From NCBI RefSeq assembly GCF_036324505.1, contig NC_086351.1:9951983-10015982 (forward strand): a stretch of DNA of 64,000 nt. Reading direction: 5' to 3'. A model generated the notes under the pieces. That model did not search any database, had not been told where the DNA came from, and saw only the letters and a list, made by a program, of their open reading frames with translations. Shown here one piece after another: positions 28,601 to 41,260 of the stretch. A program made the translations under genes and the position numbers. The stretch's first letter is position 1, and every line of letters begins with the position of its first letter. Source of the DNA: Eleginops maclovinus. Taxonomy: Eukaryota; Chordata; Actinopteri; Perciformes; Eleginopidae.

Positions 28601-28691
28601 GATATAAAGCCATTGTTGAGACTTCAAGATCCTCACCTGAGCGGAACTTGTTCCTGATGAGAAGCGACCTCTCGGAGGCCAATAGTGTCAT
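20499..28691 (-). CDS. mamstr: MEF2-activating SAP-domain co-activator (MASTR/myocardin family), 14 coding exons
   Basis: Coding exons, 5' to 3': 28691-28637, 26539-26486, 25659-25604, 24354-24231, 24108-23912, 23783-23643, 23038-22873, 22773-22590, 22465-22324, 22212-21631, 21526-21428, 21280-21143, 21060-21006, 20920-20499. They total 2415 nt (804 aa), and every junction is GT-AG and phase-consistent. The start lies in CCACCATGA. The N-terminus (SERSLLIRNKFRSVLQLRIQ) matches the MEF2-binding N-terminus of MASTR and cardiac myocardin. Then come a degenerate RPEL-like motif (about 65-95), the myocardin-type basic motif KLKYHQYIPPDQ (246-257), 20 glutamines (301-320), a SAP domain (369-402), a second Q run with a short leucine-zipper remnant late in exon 10, a short acidic SIDDILDEP motif, and a C-terminus ending IEQW, like myocardin's LQQW. 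The family co-activates MEF2 or SRF in muscle nuclei. I prefer mamstr over mrtfa/mrtfb/myocd because intact RPELs and a clear zipper are absent and dbp is nearby. A divergent MRTF paralog is the alternative. No 5' untranslated exon was identified. Confidence 0.86.
22607..22666 (-). repeat. mamstr: coding CAG/CAA repeat (20 glutamines) in mamstr exon 8
   Basis: Twenty consecutive Gln codons mix CAA and CAG. The 3' part of the tract is a purer CAG run. MRTF and myocardin have a Q-rich stretch at the same place after the basic region, so this is an expansion of a family feature. Confidence 0.9.
25865..25940. repeat. perfect inverted repeat (19-bp arms) in mamstr intron
   Basis: TGTGCACCCTGCTTCAGCC at 25881-25899 is followed by a 15-nt loop and its exact reverse complement at 25915-25933. 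An outer 6-bp pair, GATATG (25865-25870) with CATATC (25935-25940), extends the stem past a one-sided 10-nt bulge. It lies in the intron between coding exons 2 and 3. It could be a miRNA-like hairpin, a small MITE or a chance palindrome. Confidence 0.6.
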
Positions 28692-29353
28692 GGTGGAGGA
28701 GAGGGTTGGGGCAGAGAGAGGAAGTTCCTGGTGTCGCTCTACCAGGAGGAATGGACCCCTCTCCTTCTGTCTCTCACTGGTGCAGAGAAGCAGAGGAAGC
28801 AGGGTAGTGAGAGAGACAGATGCTTGTTAATCCACTGATAGACACGAACCGATATTGATAGAGGCACACAAAGCACAGCGGAGATAGATGGAGGGGGAAA
28901 TAGAGACGCCTACAGGCAGACTGAACACTGCGGCGAGCTGCTCTGGCAACAGCAGGCCTCCCTATAGACAGCCTGTCATAATCACACAGAGAGTCACACA
29001 GGGCCCCCCACAGAGACAAACTAACGATACAGAGAATTAAACAGACAAGAAGGCTTTTAGAGAGAGGGGGGTGACGGAGAAAGAAGCCCCAGCAGATACT
29101 CAGACGTCAGGGCCGATTGTGACGGACAAACATGAAGTGGCAACACCTACAGCATCGCACAACACACTCACACTGTGACAGCAGGACCGCAAATGTGTCA
29201 TGCACTAAAAGAAGTGGGGCTACCTCGCTCAAATAGAGAGAGCTGGAATCTACATAAGCTGCATTAGTGCACACACACACAACCTATTAACAATATTGAT
29301 TTGAGCTGGCCGGCCACAGAACACCCAGAGGAAGCCTGTTTGAAGGGAATAGA

Positions 29354-29356
<3 letters not shown>

Positions 29357-29430
<74 letters not shown>
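29357..29430. repeat. (AC)n microsatellite
   Basis: Pure run of 37 units upstream of the mamstr coding start. Confidence 0.95.
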
Positions 29431-29433
<3 letters not shown>

Positions 29434-30435
29434 TACACATGTTGTGAAGTAGCTGAGGTTATGCATACTAAATCACCACAGGGCTTTTCCTATTCCCACA
29501 CACACACATCTCACTTTTTTACAAAAGTCCAAAAAGAAGGCTTCACACTCATAAATGCAATTAACTAACAAGCAATTGATTTAGATTTCTTGTTTGCCAC
29601 AGACATATTTTACAGTACAGTACAGAGGCACAAGCAGGCACTGAAAACACAGAGAGAATAAAAGCAAGAGAATGAAAGAGAATACTTACAGGAAAAGAGA
29701 GAATTGAGTCCCTCAGGGGAAATTGAGAGTGGATTTAAGATTAAATTGAAAGAGGTGCGAGATGGAGGAAGAGAGGGAAAGAGAGAACTTCGTAGTGCGT
29801 TTAATGACGATTCCTTTCTTTCATGTTCTTTTCATATCCTTTTTTTTCTTTTGCCCCTTTTTCACTTCTTTTCTTTCCCCTAAAGGTGAAGTGCAAAGAG
29901 AAAAAGGATCAGTGGTTCCCTCTTCCCTACTGCGATACAAACTCACCCTCTCTACCTCTGCCTCACTCTCTCTGCCCCCTCTCCCCATCCGCCCCAATGC
30001 ATCCTGGATCCTTGGTGCCAACTGTGAGCGACTGTCAAACTTTCCCCCTCCCCCTCCCCCTCCACAGTCTCGTCTCCCCCCTCCCCTCCCGTATAGCAGC
30101 AATTCACTCCCCCCTGACATATGCTGACTGATTGATTTAGGAGCAGAATCAAAGACAATATTTGTGTTCGTTTGTACGTGACTTCAAAGAAAAGTAGACT
30201 CACAGGTGAAGTTAGTCCAGTAGTGTTAGGAGCTGAATTGCCACATAATGTGATGGATAGAAAAGTGAAGGCAGGATAAAGAGACGCTTTATTACAAGGC
30301 AGCGAGAAAAGCCCGGGAGTGTTTTGGACTCACATCAAATCATGTACTGCAGCAGCACTGCAGGCTCATATGCTCCTGTCAAGACACCTTTGGGTCACCC
30401 TGTTTAAGTGATTTAGTGCTGTTTGTGTGCAACTA

Positions 30436-30440
<5 letters not shown>

Positions 30441-30523
<83 letters not shown>
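30441..30523. repeat. (GT)n microsatellite
   Basis: Pure run of about 41 units. Confidence 0.95.
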
Positions 30524-30524
<1 letters not shown>

Positions 30525-30701
30525 CATGTGAGTGTGTATGACACGACTGAGAGTCACAGGTCAGTAAGTCAGTGTCCGTCAGCATATATTTTACAGTATG
30601 TATCGGTGCCGGTGCCAAGCAAAATCACTCGAGTTTAACCTCAAGCTTCCAAAGCAACTTGGTTGAACATGTAGGAGAGTGCTAGCGAGCATGCTCTCTA
30701 C

Positions 30702-30808
<107 letters not shown>

Positions 30809-31334
30809 AGGGCTGCAGAGGGAGAAAAGTGGGGGAAGTGAGGTCGTTGCTGGAGCACCTGTTCAGTCGATTTGACAGACAGGCCGGTGTGTGCTGGTTC
30901 AGCAGGTCGTTGGGAGGGAGAAACAGAGAGGGGAGGTAGAGAGGGTGAGGACACAGCAAAAGTTGGAGAGGCAGGGAGGGTGTACCACAGGGGGAAGTCT
31001 TTACTGAGGGGACAGGAAGAGAGCTGGGGCCAGGACAGGGAAACAGCATGGGAAAAAAGGGGGTTGCTCTCATTTCATCAGATGTGAAAGCAAAGAGAAA
31101 ATGACTCGGAGATCCACTAATCGGAGAACACGGAGCAGAGATAGCAACGCATGGGCCAATTACGGTTACCATGGAATAAAATGGAACAACTAATGGAACA
31201 CAAAATGAATGGGAACCTTAATTGAATACGAGGTTATAGACTGACAGCTCTTTTTGCACAGAATGTCGGCTTTTTTCATCATTATCGAATCTCACCTTTG
31301 ACTGCTTTTCCTCTCATGCCCTGTAAATGCATTT

Positions 31335-31335
<1 letters not shown>

Positions 31336-31388
<53 letters not shown>
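31336..31388. repeat. (AC)n microsatellite
   Basis: Pure run of about 26 units. Confidence 0.95.
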
Positions 31389-31389
<1 letters not shown>

Positions 31390-32305
31390 TTATATAAACA
31401 AGGACTGCACTGACAGCATGGCACATTATTGAGGGAGAGGTGATGTAATTGCCTATTCCTCTGGTTCCCCTGAACAACCACACCCTCTCGTCTACAGCCT
31501 GGTCTCCCTCTCTGATTAACACCTGTTACCCTCCTCTCTCCCTCCCTCTCTCTCTCCTTCCTTCCCTCCCTCTTTCCCACTTTCTCTCTCACACACACTT
31601 ACATACACTCCATAGTGTTAATCCTGCACTGTGTCTGCTGAGCGAAGAGGCTTGCAAGCTGCTAACCTTTCCCTTGTGAAATATCATATTTCTCAGTTTA
31701 ATTCTGGACTCATCTTTTTTCTGCAGGGCTCTGCCTTCACATGCAACACATAGACTGAAAAGCATCATAAAGCTTGGATTAAAAATACATTCATGGGCGA
31801 TTTCATATTTATTTCTAACCTGCCTCCTACCCTGCTGAAACTGCAGAGTTTGAATGTAGATCCAGATCTCCCCAGGCTCACTGTCTTCTGCCTTTCACCC
31901 TGGTATAAGTATCCCTCCACCATTTGAGAGCTGAGAGCCAGCATAGGGAATGTGGCAGTACATGCAACACATCGTAAGTGTGAGTGTGCCCTCACATGGC
32001 CGAGCTGTGTAATGACAATAAAGAAGAAGAACATCATGGTTAGATTAGCTTTCCATCATCTTGGCCTCTTAGTTGCAATAATGGGACGTCTGTGTGATGC
32101 AACAGAGTGGATGAACAATAAACATATCAAAGGATGTATCACAGAGAGTATAACGCTGAAACACACCAGTCCAACACACTCCATCACGTCTGCTGCCGGG
32201 TCGTTCATCAGCGGGTCTCCTCTGCTCCTCTACCTTTATCACTTCAATCACTTGGCCATGTGCCTCGTGCCACTCTGAGGCCCTGCTGCCCGTTCCACTT
32301 CACGC

Positions 32306-32306
<1 letters not shown>

Positions 32307-32385
<79 letters not shown>
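32307..32385. repeat. (AC)n microsatellite
   Basis: Pure run of about 39 units. Confidence 0.95.
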
Positions 32386-32387
<2 letters not shown>

Positions 32388-35300
32388 TATTTGTCTGCAC
32401 TCTGTCCATCATCCCTCTGTCTGTCACTGCACTTTGAAGCTGTGTGCAATCTGGACGCCTACCAACCTTACACACACACTCACACACCCATCTACTGTAC
32501 ACACACATTTTGAGCTGGACTGCTGATCCGACACTGCTCCGGTTGAATATTCATCATCATCACGCTCTGAGGACCTTGTAGGCTCAGCAGTGTAACAGCC
32601 CAGTGGTGTCAATTAGGGGTCTGTTTTGTGTTACTGACAGAACAGAGCTGATTTAACGGCTGGAACCTCAGCGTGACCTTAACAAAATGAACCTAGCACT
32701 TCAATAAGCCTCTACTATGAAAAGGCTAGTTAAGGCCTAATCTTTTAAAGAAGAGATGAGAAGGGGCATTTTATAAGTGTGAGGAAGAAAATAAAGGAGT
32801 CAACTCAAAATTGAAGGTACTGGGTACAAAATACGGATATTTTAAGATATCAACAAACAAAATCAAATGTAAATCTGGTTTATTTATTGGCAAAATTACC
32901 TTTTACTAGGATAGAGGGATATGTTTCACTGTTAAAATGTATATTTTAACTGTTTATGTTTGTTATTTTTAGTTGATATGTACATATTTATGTTTATTTT
33001 CTATTTCATTGTAAATGTTATTTGAATCCAATGTCTTGTTTTCATGCTGTGACAAAACAATTTCCCAAATATGGATCAATAAACTCACTTGCATGTAAAA
33101 AGACTGCAGTATTAACACAAATCTAGAAACAGGTATAGTTTTGCTTCGTACATATTATCTGCTGTATTTGTGTTTATAAAAAGTTAAACAATATTTTATT
33201 ATAACCTTGAATAATAATCCAATTATGATAACCATCTCTGTCCTTTTTATATGTACCGTCTTATGGGTTTCTGGCAGCTTTATAGTTTACTAAAGTGACA
33301 AAATGATAAGTTAGACATCTAGTTGAGTAAGTGCTGGGAAAAAAAGATAACATAAATGTGGGATAGGTACAGTTTGAAAGCTACTAAACACTAAACAAAG
33401 ACTTGTATACACAGGAAAGTTGGCAAATTAACCTTAACTCTGATATTTCAAAAACTGATAGAACAATTCTATAAATCAAATGACACCATAAAGCAGATCT
33501 GGTCATCTATTTGTACCCTTGGCGTAATGACAGAGAGAACCAAGGAAAGGCTCTGATGTTTCAAGTTTTAATAAAAAATATTACCCAAATGTACTTCAAA
33601 AAACCGATTTGTTGCTGAAATAATTTCCCCTATTTTTAGTGGCCCTGAAAAGAACATTTATAACTGGTCTACAGTGGAAGTGATGGGGTATTCAACAGTA
33701 CCTTTTCTGGGTAAAAAGGACACATGAAGTTTGGCTGTTTTTCGTACAAAGACCCTCCTTCTTGTTTTGTTGGCGGGGAGGGTTTAAAGTTAGTGGGAAT
33801 TGTGTGCCAAAAACTTTTAATTTTAGTAGACCCCCCCCCCCCTTGTTATTCATCTCAGACCGTTGAATACTGCATACATTTCAGCTGAACTAGAACATGA
33901 TTATAGATTTTGTCCTTCCATCTCTTACACAGAAATTGCATTATGCCGTGAGTACTTTACATCCATGTGGACAAGAGGAACCACTACAACAGCCAATCAC
34001 CTCAAACTATACAAGTGACACATTGTTAGTATTATTTTAAGACAAACTTAAACACATTTAAACCAATCCATTTAATGAGAAGCTGCTTGTCTATAAGGAA
34101 AAAGACAGCTGAAAATGGTAATTGTACTTAATTGTTTGTTTTTTTATAATTGTCTTGAGCCATGAATTTAATTTAAAAAGGTATGGGAGGTTTGAATGTT
34201 GGTGTTGGTCATATTTGTAATATCATTTATTATTGTGTGGTTGTAATTGGTGTGTTGAGTTCTCAGTCAAAATGACCCCTGTTCCCCTGCGAGAGGTGTG
34301 AGGAAAAGAGGGCCCTTTTGATAGCTGTGATTATTCTGACAATACTTTTGTGCATATTTAAATAGGTTAACCTTTGCTTTGTTAAACAAATCTATTTTTT
34401 TGTTAGAGAATCAGACAAAGCCAACCAGGCCAGAACATAACCTCTCAGCGACTAAAGAGTTAAAACCTTTTTTAGAACAAGAAAGACTCCATCTATTGTT
34501 ATATACTAACGTAAAAGGTATTTAAAGATAAGGTAAAATGGTGAAAGTAAAATAGGCATTAAACATCTGCACCGTGCAGTTTGAATAGGGCCCAATCCTC
34601 TCCCCTCTCTAGAAACCAGCAGCACGTTCTTCATTCTCTGCTTGGTTAACCTTTGCTCACACCTCTCCTTCCACTGACCCTCTACAAAGTGAGTTTGCTA
34701 AACTCAGATACAATGGAGCTTAGCGCAGACCTTTCAGCATGTTGGGCATCTCTATTTGCACGATGGCTAGCGTAGAAATAAGGAATGGGTCGGCCACAAG
34801 GACCCAGTCAGGTCATTTGAGCGATACAGTATTTAATAACTTAATAACTTGAGCTGAGCTCTGTTGGGCTCCGTGGCTTAAATGAAGCAGAAAATTGAGA
34901 GTGTGTAAAAAAACAGAGGACTGACTCTCAATTACTCCCTGGAGGCGGTCCAGCCGATATGTATCCGGTTTCTTCATTTAAAAAAAAAATTTTTACACAA
35001 AGATCCATGTAATGTCTGCTCACATTTTTGGTGATTAATGAAGAGATGAGACTCAAATCAGAGGATCCGCTTAAATCAGAGCAGAGATGTGGACCCGGGC
35101 CCTGTTCATTATCAAGGAGAGTTAAATGTGATTACCATAAAAGGCCACTTCCAACACTTCAATTCTTTTAACATCATTATGGAAAAGACACCAACTTGGT
35201 GGAAAACTGAAAAAGAAGATAGGACAAAATGTAATTACGGTTGACAAAATTTAATTTAAATAAGTTAACATTATTTACAATAAACAAACAATCTAAATAT

Positions 35301-35982
35301 AGTGTTAGATAGTATTTGGTCAAACTCTCACATGAATCAAATGCGTCAAATAGACAGGTGCAACACAAGATAAAATAGGCATTTTCCTCCAGAATGTAAA
35401 AAAGGTTAATATTGAAATAAAATAAGTGCAAATGACTCACAGTGTCTCTGACGGTGAGAAAGATAGATTACATCTTTCACATAGGGTAGTGCAGAAGTGC
35501 AGCTCTTACAAATATGAATCTGTTTTTACACAACTAGAGCAGAGGATCGTTTAGAGTAAATAAGTAATCCTTCTTTTTAAGCACTTGAGGGCTTTGTAAT
35601 GGACTGTATGGGAATGCAACATCATGGGGGGCATGTTAGCAGTCGAATCAATATTCTATACTCCCTTAAAAAACATGATTTTAGGCATTATCTTCCCCTT
35701 TCATATACATATAAATGTATTTCACTTTTCTAATATCAAAATCCTTTATGACTTTGAAAGCCGAAGTTTCACCATTAAGTGGAATGGAAATAATATACAT
35801 TCATATAAATAAATTAAAACAACATTAAAATAGATATTGCAAATGCTCCCTTTTTGAATGTCAATAAACGAGGAGAGTTTAGTGTTTAAGCGAAGTTACA
35901 TATGATCCCCCTCTTCCTCCTTCCCTTGTTTTTGGAGTCTGCAGAAAACACTTTTAAGTTTCCGTTTCTGACTCTGAATTAT

Positions 35983-37036
35983 CTAAAATAGACACAGTGG
36001 AGCTGTACCATTCAGCGCTCTCCTCTTCCTCTTGCACTCCTCCTCCTCCTCCTCTCTGTCTCTTCTCTCGTTCAGCATTTCCATGGCGACTTGGTGGTAA
36101 GGGTGTTTGCGCTTGGTGTGTCGGCGTAGTGTGTTGCGCTCGGCAAATCGCGTGTGGCAAAGTTGGCACTGGTAGGGTTTCTCTCCAGTGTGGACCCTCT
36201 GGTGGCGCTGGAGCTCACCGGCCTCCCTGAAGCGTTTGGCGCAGATCGGGCACACAAAGTTCCTCTGGCCTGTGTGGATGTGCTTGTGTCTCTGTTGAGG
36301 GAAATTAAAAAAAAATTATGAAGAATCTGTGAAACCTTCACTCAACACTTTTACTAATGCACCTATAATCAGAATTGTTTTACTAAAAAGAGACAGTTCA
36401 CCTCAAAATATCCTCGTACAGTGCCCGTATTCATCAATATAGGTTGTTTTGGTGTGAGTTTGAGATTATGGCAAGGAGAAACCTCGGCTTTCTCACCAAT
36501 ATAATGGAACTACATTGTACCTCACTAGTGTTGATCAAGAGCGCCAAAAAACTAAATTTGAAAAACTTGACAGCAAATGTCTTTTTCCAGAAATCATGAT
36601 TTGTTTAATCAAGATAATCAGCAGATCTTGTTATGAGCACTTTCAATATGGAACTATTTTCTTTGTACTGTATCACCTTGCAGAAAAAAGCGTGCATAAA
36701 CAAGGATGCCATTATTGTTTACGTCTCGCCCTCTCTCAAGCAATAGCCTCTGGTCCATAAGAAGATGAACACTACTCTCCAAAAGAAAAAATAGTTCCTA
36801 CATCAAACTGCTCACACCAAGGTCTTTGGATTATCACCTCCACCCGCTGCCGAGACCACATCACTCCGTTCCTCCACAACCTCCACTGGCTCCCGGTCAA
36901 ACATAGTACAGTATATAACTCCGCCAATCTTAATGTTAAATTGTCTGATATTCTTGTGTGACTGTGTTGGTTTGATGTGACTTTTGTAAAGTGTCTTTGT
37001 GTGTCTTGAAAACAGCTATATAAATTAAATGTATTA

Positions 37037-37092
<56 letters not shown>

Positions 37093-40000
37093 TATCATCT
37101 TGAGAAGCCAAGTCCTGGGTTTTTCAAGTGTATATTTTTGAAGGTTTGAGGGAGACAGACCACTCTGAGGCCAATATCTCCACACTCAGCAACTCATAAC
37201 AAAACAATTGATATTGATTAATAGCACCACAGTTAAGACGAAGAATATTTATATTTTATATTAGGGTAAACTGTCCTTTAGTAGTGTAACACGTGACCAC
37301 TTATGTATGATAAGAGGGTGACCTGCTTTGATTAAGCCTTTAAGACTCATCACCTGACACCTTAGCTCTTCAGTAGCATATTTCAGCGTGTTCTTGTAAT
37401 AAACTAGAATCTCTAAAGTTCTCGTTCATCGCCATTGCTCTCATAGCAACTTGCATCAGGCAGCTACTATAGACTACCTGCTCAGCGCAAAATGACAGTC
37501 AGACGAATTAGCGCCTAGCTGGTCGACCTAGTGGAGCATTTAGCAGCTAAAGAGACAAATATTTCCCTCGAGAGTTGGTGAAAGCCAATACCAGAGCTGA
37601 ACGGAAATTAATATTGGACTTATTTGTTTAGGTGGTGGAACATGATTCCAAATCGATGCTAATGTTAGTACACGTCGGCTGGAAGTGTATTTAAGCAATG
37701 GTTTGCTAACATATCAACTTGATAGTGATAAAATGTCAGAATTGTGTTCACAGCTGGTTCCTGTTGCTCCCAAGTGGCTTAAAATCAGTTAATGCCTGTT
37801 TTACAGGCACTACTAATAATGTCTGACATCTGGTGTTATTGCTGGTACTGTTAATTAAATGATTGCCATAATTAGCTTGCTACTGACCTGCAGATGGCTG
37901 GAGCGTTTGAACGCTTTGCCGCACTGCTGGCAAACGTGAGGCTTCTTCTGCGAGTGCGTGATGGCGTGGCGTTCAAGGTCGGAGAGGTAAAAGAAGACCC
38001 GCGGGCACAGCTGGCAGTACAGCACCCTGCGGGAGCCCATGCCATCAGTGGATCCCTCAGGAGAGAGAGGATCCAGCGGGTCGAGGGGGTCTAGATTATC
38101 AGAGGACAGAATAGGTCCAATGGGAGGGGAGGGAGGAGCAGCAGCGTTGGAGAAGTAAAGATGGTCGTCCAGAGGTAAATGTTCTGAGTGCAGGTCAGAC
38201 GGCTCAAACCTGGACTCCGAGGCTGGAGATTGGACCTCAGAACTGTGCTGAGCTAACGGGTCATAGGTCAAACTAGCAGACTGTGGGTGTGGAGAGGATG
38301 CTGTAAAAGTTGATGGCTTGTGGTTTTCACTTGAGACTTCTTCAGAGGATATGGCTTCGCTTCCAGGGTTGGAATCGGAAGAGCTGCTTTGAGGGTGAAG
38401 GGTCGTGCTGAGGCGGTCGTTTTGAAGAGCAGGAGAGGGAGAAGGGACAGAGAGGGAGGCGAGGACAGAGGTAACATTGGTCGCTCCTGACAGGATGGCA
38501 GGGGGGTTGTTGGGGCTCAGTCTGATGATGGGATGGGACAGCATGGGCAAAGCGGAGGGCAAAGGGAGCGAGACGGGAGCTGAGGCCACGGTGATCTGGG
38601 ACAACTGACCGGTGGAGGGGTCCAGGACAGCGATAGGGGTGGAGGTAGGGTCACCAGAGGAAGAGGGTACAGACGAAAGAAGAAGAAACATGGGGGTGGA
38701 AGCACTGGGGGTGGTCTGAGTAACTGAAAGGGGGAGAGAGAGACCCACCTGAGCAGAGCAGAGCTGAGGGGAGGAAGAGGACACAAGGAGGATAGGAGCA
38801 TTAGTAGAAGGATTTGTGAGGATCTGAAGGGGCTGGGGGGGGATTGATATAACATCATTAGCCTCCTGAACAGATTTAACGGTTGTCTCCTCCACATTAG
38901 AGGGATCTGAGTTTGTAATCAAACTTGGAAAGACTTCTGAAGTCTGATCAACACTTAGTGATGGAGAATCAGTAGCAGTGGCTGGAGCGGTGTACAGATG
39001 ATCAGAAGGTGCATTTAGTGCATTATCTAAACTTTGGCTGAGGCTAGGATTTGCTAATGTGGGCAATTGTGGTGACCCCATTCCCTCTGCCTGATCCTCT
39101 GACTCGGAGGCATCCACTTGCGGCACTTTGAGCCCGTCCGGACTGAGGGTATACGGGATTCCCAGGTCGTCTATGAGAAGGAGGTTTTCAGTGTTTATCG
39201 AGGAGAGGGAGGTGAAGACAGAGGAAGAGAAGAAAGAGGACGACAGTAGAGAGCCTTCTAATGTATCTGTGGCATCCATACGAAGTGCCGAGTACTCAAC
39301 ATCCTCGTCCTCTTCTACTATGTCCCTGTCCCCTTCTCCCTCATATTCATCCACCTCCATGATCAACGAGCTCTCGCAGCCAGAGTCATCCAGGAAGCGT
39401 TCGCACCTCCTCTCTCTTTTTTTTGGCAGACTCAGGTCCAGTGGTTCTGTCTGTTCCGCCGTTCCCACTTCATCAAACGCTTTACAAGACTTTAAATCCA
39501 TTTCTTGCAAAATTACAGGAATACTTTCCTCAATTTCTCTCTCTGCAGATTCCTCTTTTATTCCTTTCAGGTTAAATATTTTAATTGTGTCAGCACTTGA
39601 GATTAAAGGAGTCTCTGACCCATCAGCGTGAATGATTTCAACACCTGAAACATGTCTCTCTTTGCAGATTGTTTCTCCTTTCTCTGCCTCTGTGTTGTGG
39701 AATGATTTTGGCTTAGTTTCCTCAGATTTATGATTAATAATTTCCTTGATTTCTCCTTTATTCCTAACAGCAGATATGAGGATTTTACATCTGCTTTTTT
39801 CTGCTCCAGCTGAAACTGGAACAGGTCTTCTAAAATGTGAACGAGCAAAGTCTTTGGTAAGGCTGATGGCAGAGTTTGTGATTGGCCTCTTGCACCGTTG
39901 GGGAACAACAATTTTGAGTCTGATTGGTTGGCTGCCCAACACAGGCACACCAGTCTTCACTGTGATTGGATGTATGAACCCACCACTCTTCCTTGTTTCC

Positions 40001-40239
40001 TGAGAGGCTGGCTTAGAAGTCCCGCCCACCTCTGGCTTGTTCCCATTGATTGATGGAGCATCCTGCCTGTTGGTCACCGCTGCTTTGACAGGGCATGGCT
40101 GGAGGTTACCTGGTACAGTGAATGAGGTCTTTTCTTTTGGGTCCACACACACCTCTGGCCCTGATCCCTCTGCACACTGACTGCCATTTTGGACATCCAG
40201 GCTGCCACTGGTCAGGACTGAAGCCAACTGAGAATCCAT
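35983..40239 (-). CDS. znf524: C2H2 zinc-finger protein, ZNF524 ortholog with very long N-terminal region
   Basis: Two coding exons, 40239-37888 (784 codons) and 36291-35983 (102 codons plus stop), are joined in phase 0 inside the second zinc finger (donor CTGCAG|gtcagt, acceptor caacag|AGACAC). The product is 886 aa. Four C2H2 fingers lie at about 742-762, 770-790, 798-818 and 826-847. The first two carry the ZNF524-like strings [12 protein letters not shown] and [11 protein letters not shown], the last two [13 protein letters not shown] and [13 protein letters not shown] second ZNF524 hallmark, [11 protein letters not shown], lies at about 354-364. Human ZNF524 (264 aa as I recall) has the same two blocks and binds telomeric TTAGGG repeats. 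Here the N-terminal part is about three times longer: it adds a CtBP-type PLDLS (266-270), a SUMO consensus IKEE (227-230), an acidic stretch (297-315) and a long Ser/Pro-rich region. The start (AAAATGGAT) has a strong context. A LINE fragment and other repeats lie in the intron. Confidence 0.9.
36385..36823. repeat. interspersed teleost repeat in znf524 intron
   Basis: The stretch from AGAGACAGTTCACCTCAAAA to TCAAACTGCTCACACCAAGG resembles a non-autonomous element that I recognise from many percomorph introns. No coding capacity is seen. Confidence 0.45.
36824..37032 (+). mobile_element. truncated LINE 3' fragment in znf524 intron
   Basis: The plus strand encodes [15 protein letters not shown], the conserved C-terminal motif of L2/Rex-type LINE reverse transcriptases. 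After an internal deletion it continues into the usual 3' tail (AGTGTCTTTGTGTGTCTTG, then GCTATATAAATTAAATGTAT). The tail runs into an (ATT)n tract. It is too short to be active. Confidence 0.7.
37033..37090. repeat. (ATT)n tract at LINE tail
   Basis: Trinucleotide run directly after the LINE 3' tail, the usual place for such a repeat. Confidence 0.9.
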
Positions 40240-40249
40240 TTTGGGGCAT
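40106..40249 (-). other. short upstream reading frame overlapping the znf524 start
   Basis: An ATG ten bases upstream of the znf524 start (GGGTATGCC; purine at -3, C at +4) opens a 47-codon frame in another phase. It runs past the main start and stops at TAA (40106-40108). If the leader is spliced as proposed it would lie in the mRNA and could lower translation by leaky scanning. Confidence 0.35.
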
Positions 40250-40479
40250 ACCCATTTATATTTCTAAAAAATAGGAAAAACACATTGAATTACAAACTCA
40301 AATTGGGTACCATAAAAATAAGCACATTTCACAATAGTAAAGGAAGAGAACTAAATAAATATCCTGAAAAAAGCCTGGATGGCTGAAAAAAAAAACTCAG
40401 TCTTAGTAGTGATTATTGGGATCAAGTTTAGTTCAAAATCCAATAATCACTGACTGTGATATTACCAACAGCCTACTGA

Positions 40480-41260
40480 TCAGACTGAGCACCCAAACTC
40501 CTCCGTCCGAAATGATGAGCGTCTCGTCCGACCCCAGCCTCCTCCCCACCTTAACACTACACTGTCCTGATATGTGAATACCTTGCAAAATCCGAAATTA
40601 TAGCTCAGCGAATTTCTCACCGAGGGTTCGCCGATCATTCAGAGAAACGCACCGGAGCACAGCTGGGTCCGACTGATGTGAGCGAAATAACAGTTCCGCT
40701 CTCTCATAATTCTATCATGCACATGCAACATAAATAATACAACGTTTCGTTTAGCTTTGGCTCATAATCTTATTCCTTTTGATTTACAAATACAAGCCTG
40801 TTTCCAAATGTTTTCAGGAGGTAAACCGAGGATCACTGTTCGTGGAGGACGCCATTACGCACAGTCCTAGGTCCGAAATGCCAATATTATTATGATGCGT
40901 GTGCGCCGTGACAGCTCTCGGACCTGGGACAATGCCATCGCTAACACGTCGCTCGGAGTGCAGAAACGTGACTATTTACAGACAGTCGCAGTGAGGAGAG
41001 GATCCTTCTCTTTTCACCGGAGCTTCCTCGGACCTACAGCCAGCCATTTTAGAGCCGAGGGTCCGAGACACCGAGAGCGCAACCCGGCAGCCTAAGGACA
41101 AACTTTCCCGGCGCTGTCATGTATTCAAGCCCTGCTGTCAGAGCCGGACGCCCTTTCGACACATTTAAAACTGTATTTTAAACTATACTCCACCCATACA
41201 CTCGCTGCATAGGGACTGGCTTACCCGTGCTGTGGATATTTCCGGAGGACCAAATATGAC
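40480..41260 (-). promoter_or_regulatory. znf524: GC-rich promoter region and 5' non-coding exon(s) of znf524
   Basis: CpG-rich sequence lies upstream of the znf524 start codon. A splice acceptor (tattttttag) sits at 40264-40273, giving a non-coding stretch 40263-40240 before the ATG. A good matching donor (CCCTCG|gtgaga) lies at 40620, so a non-coding first exon would begin above 40621. A second donor (GCACGG|gtaagc) at about 41223 would give an alternative leader. No TATA box is evident. Confidence 0.5.

Noticed and set aside
39128..39631. Plus-strand open frame of 167 codons
   Set aside because: Antisense shadow of the large znf524 exon.
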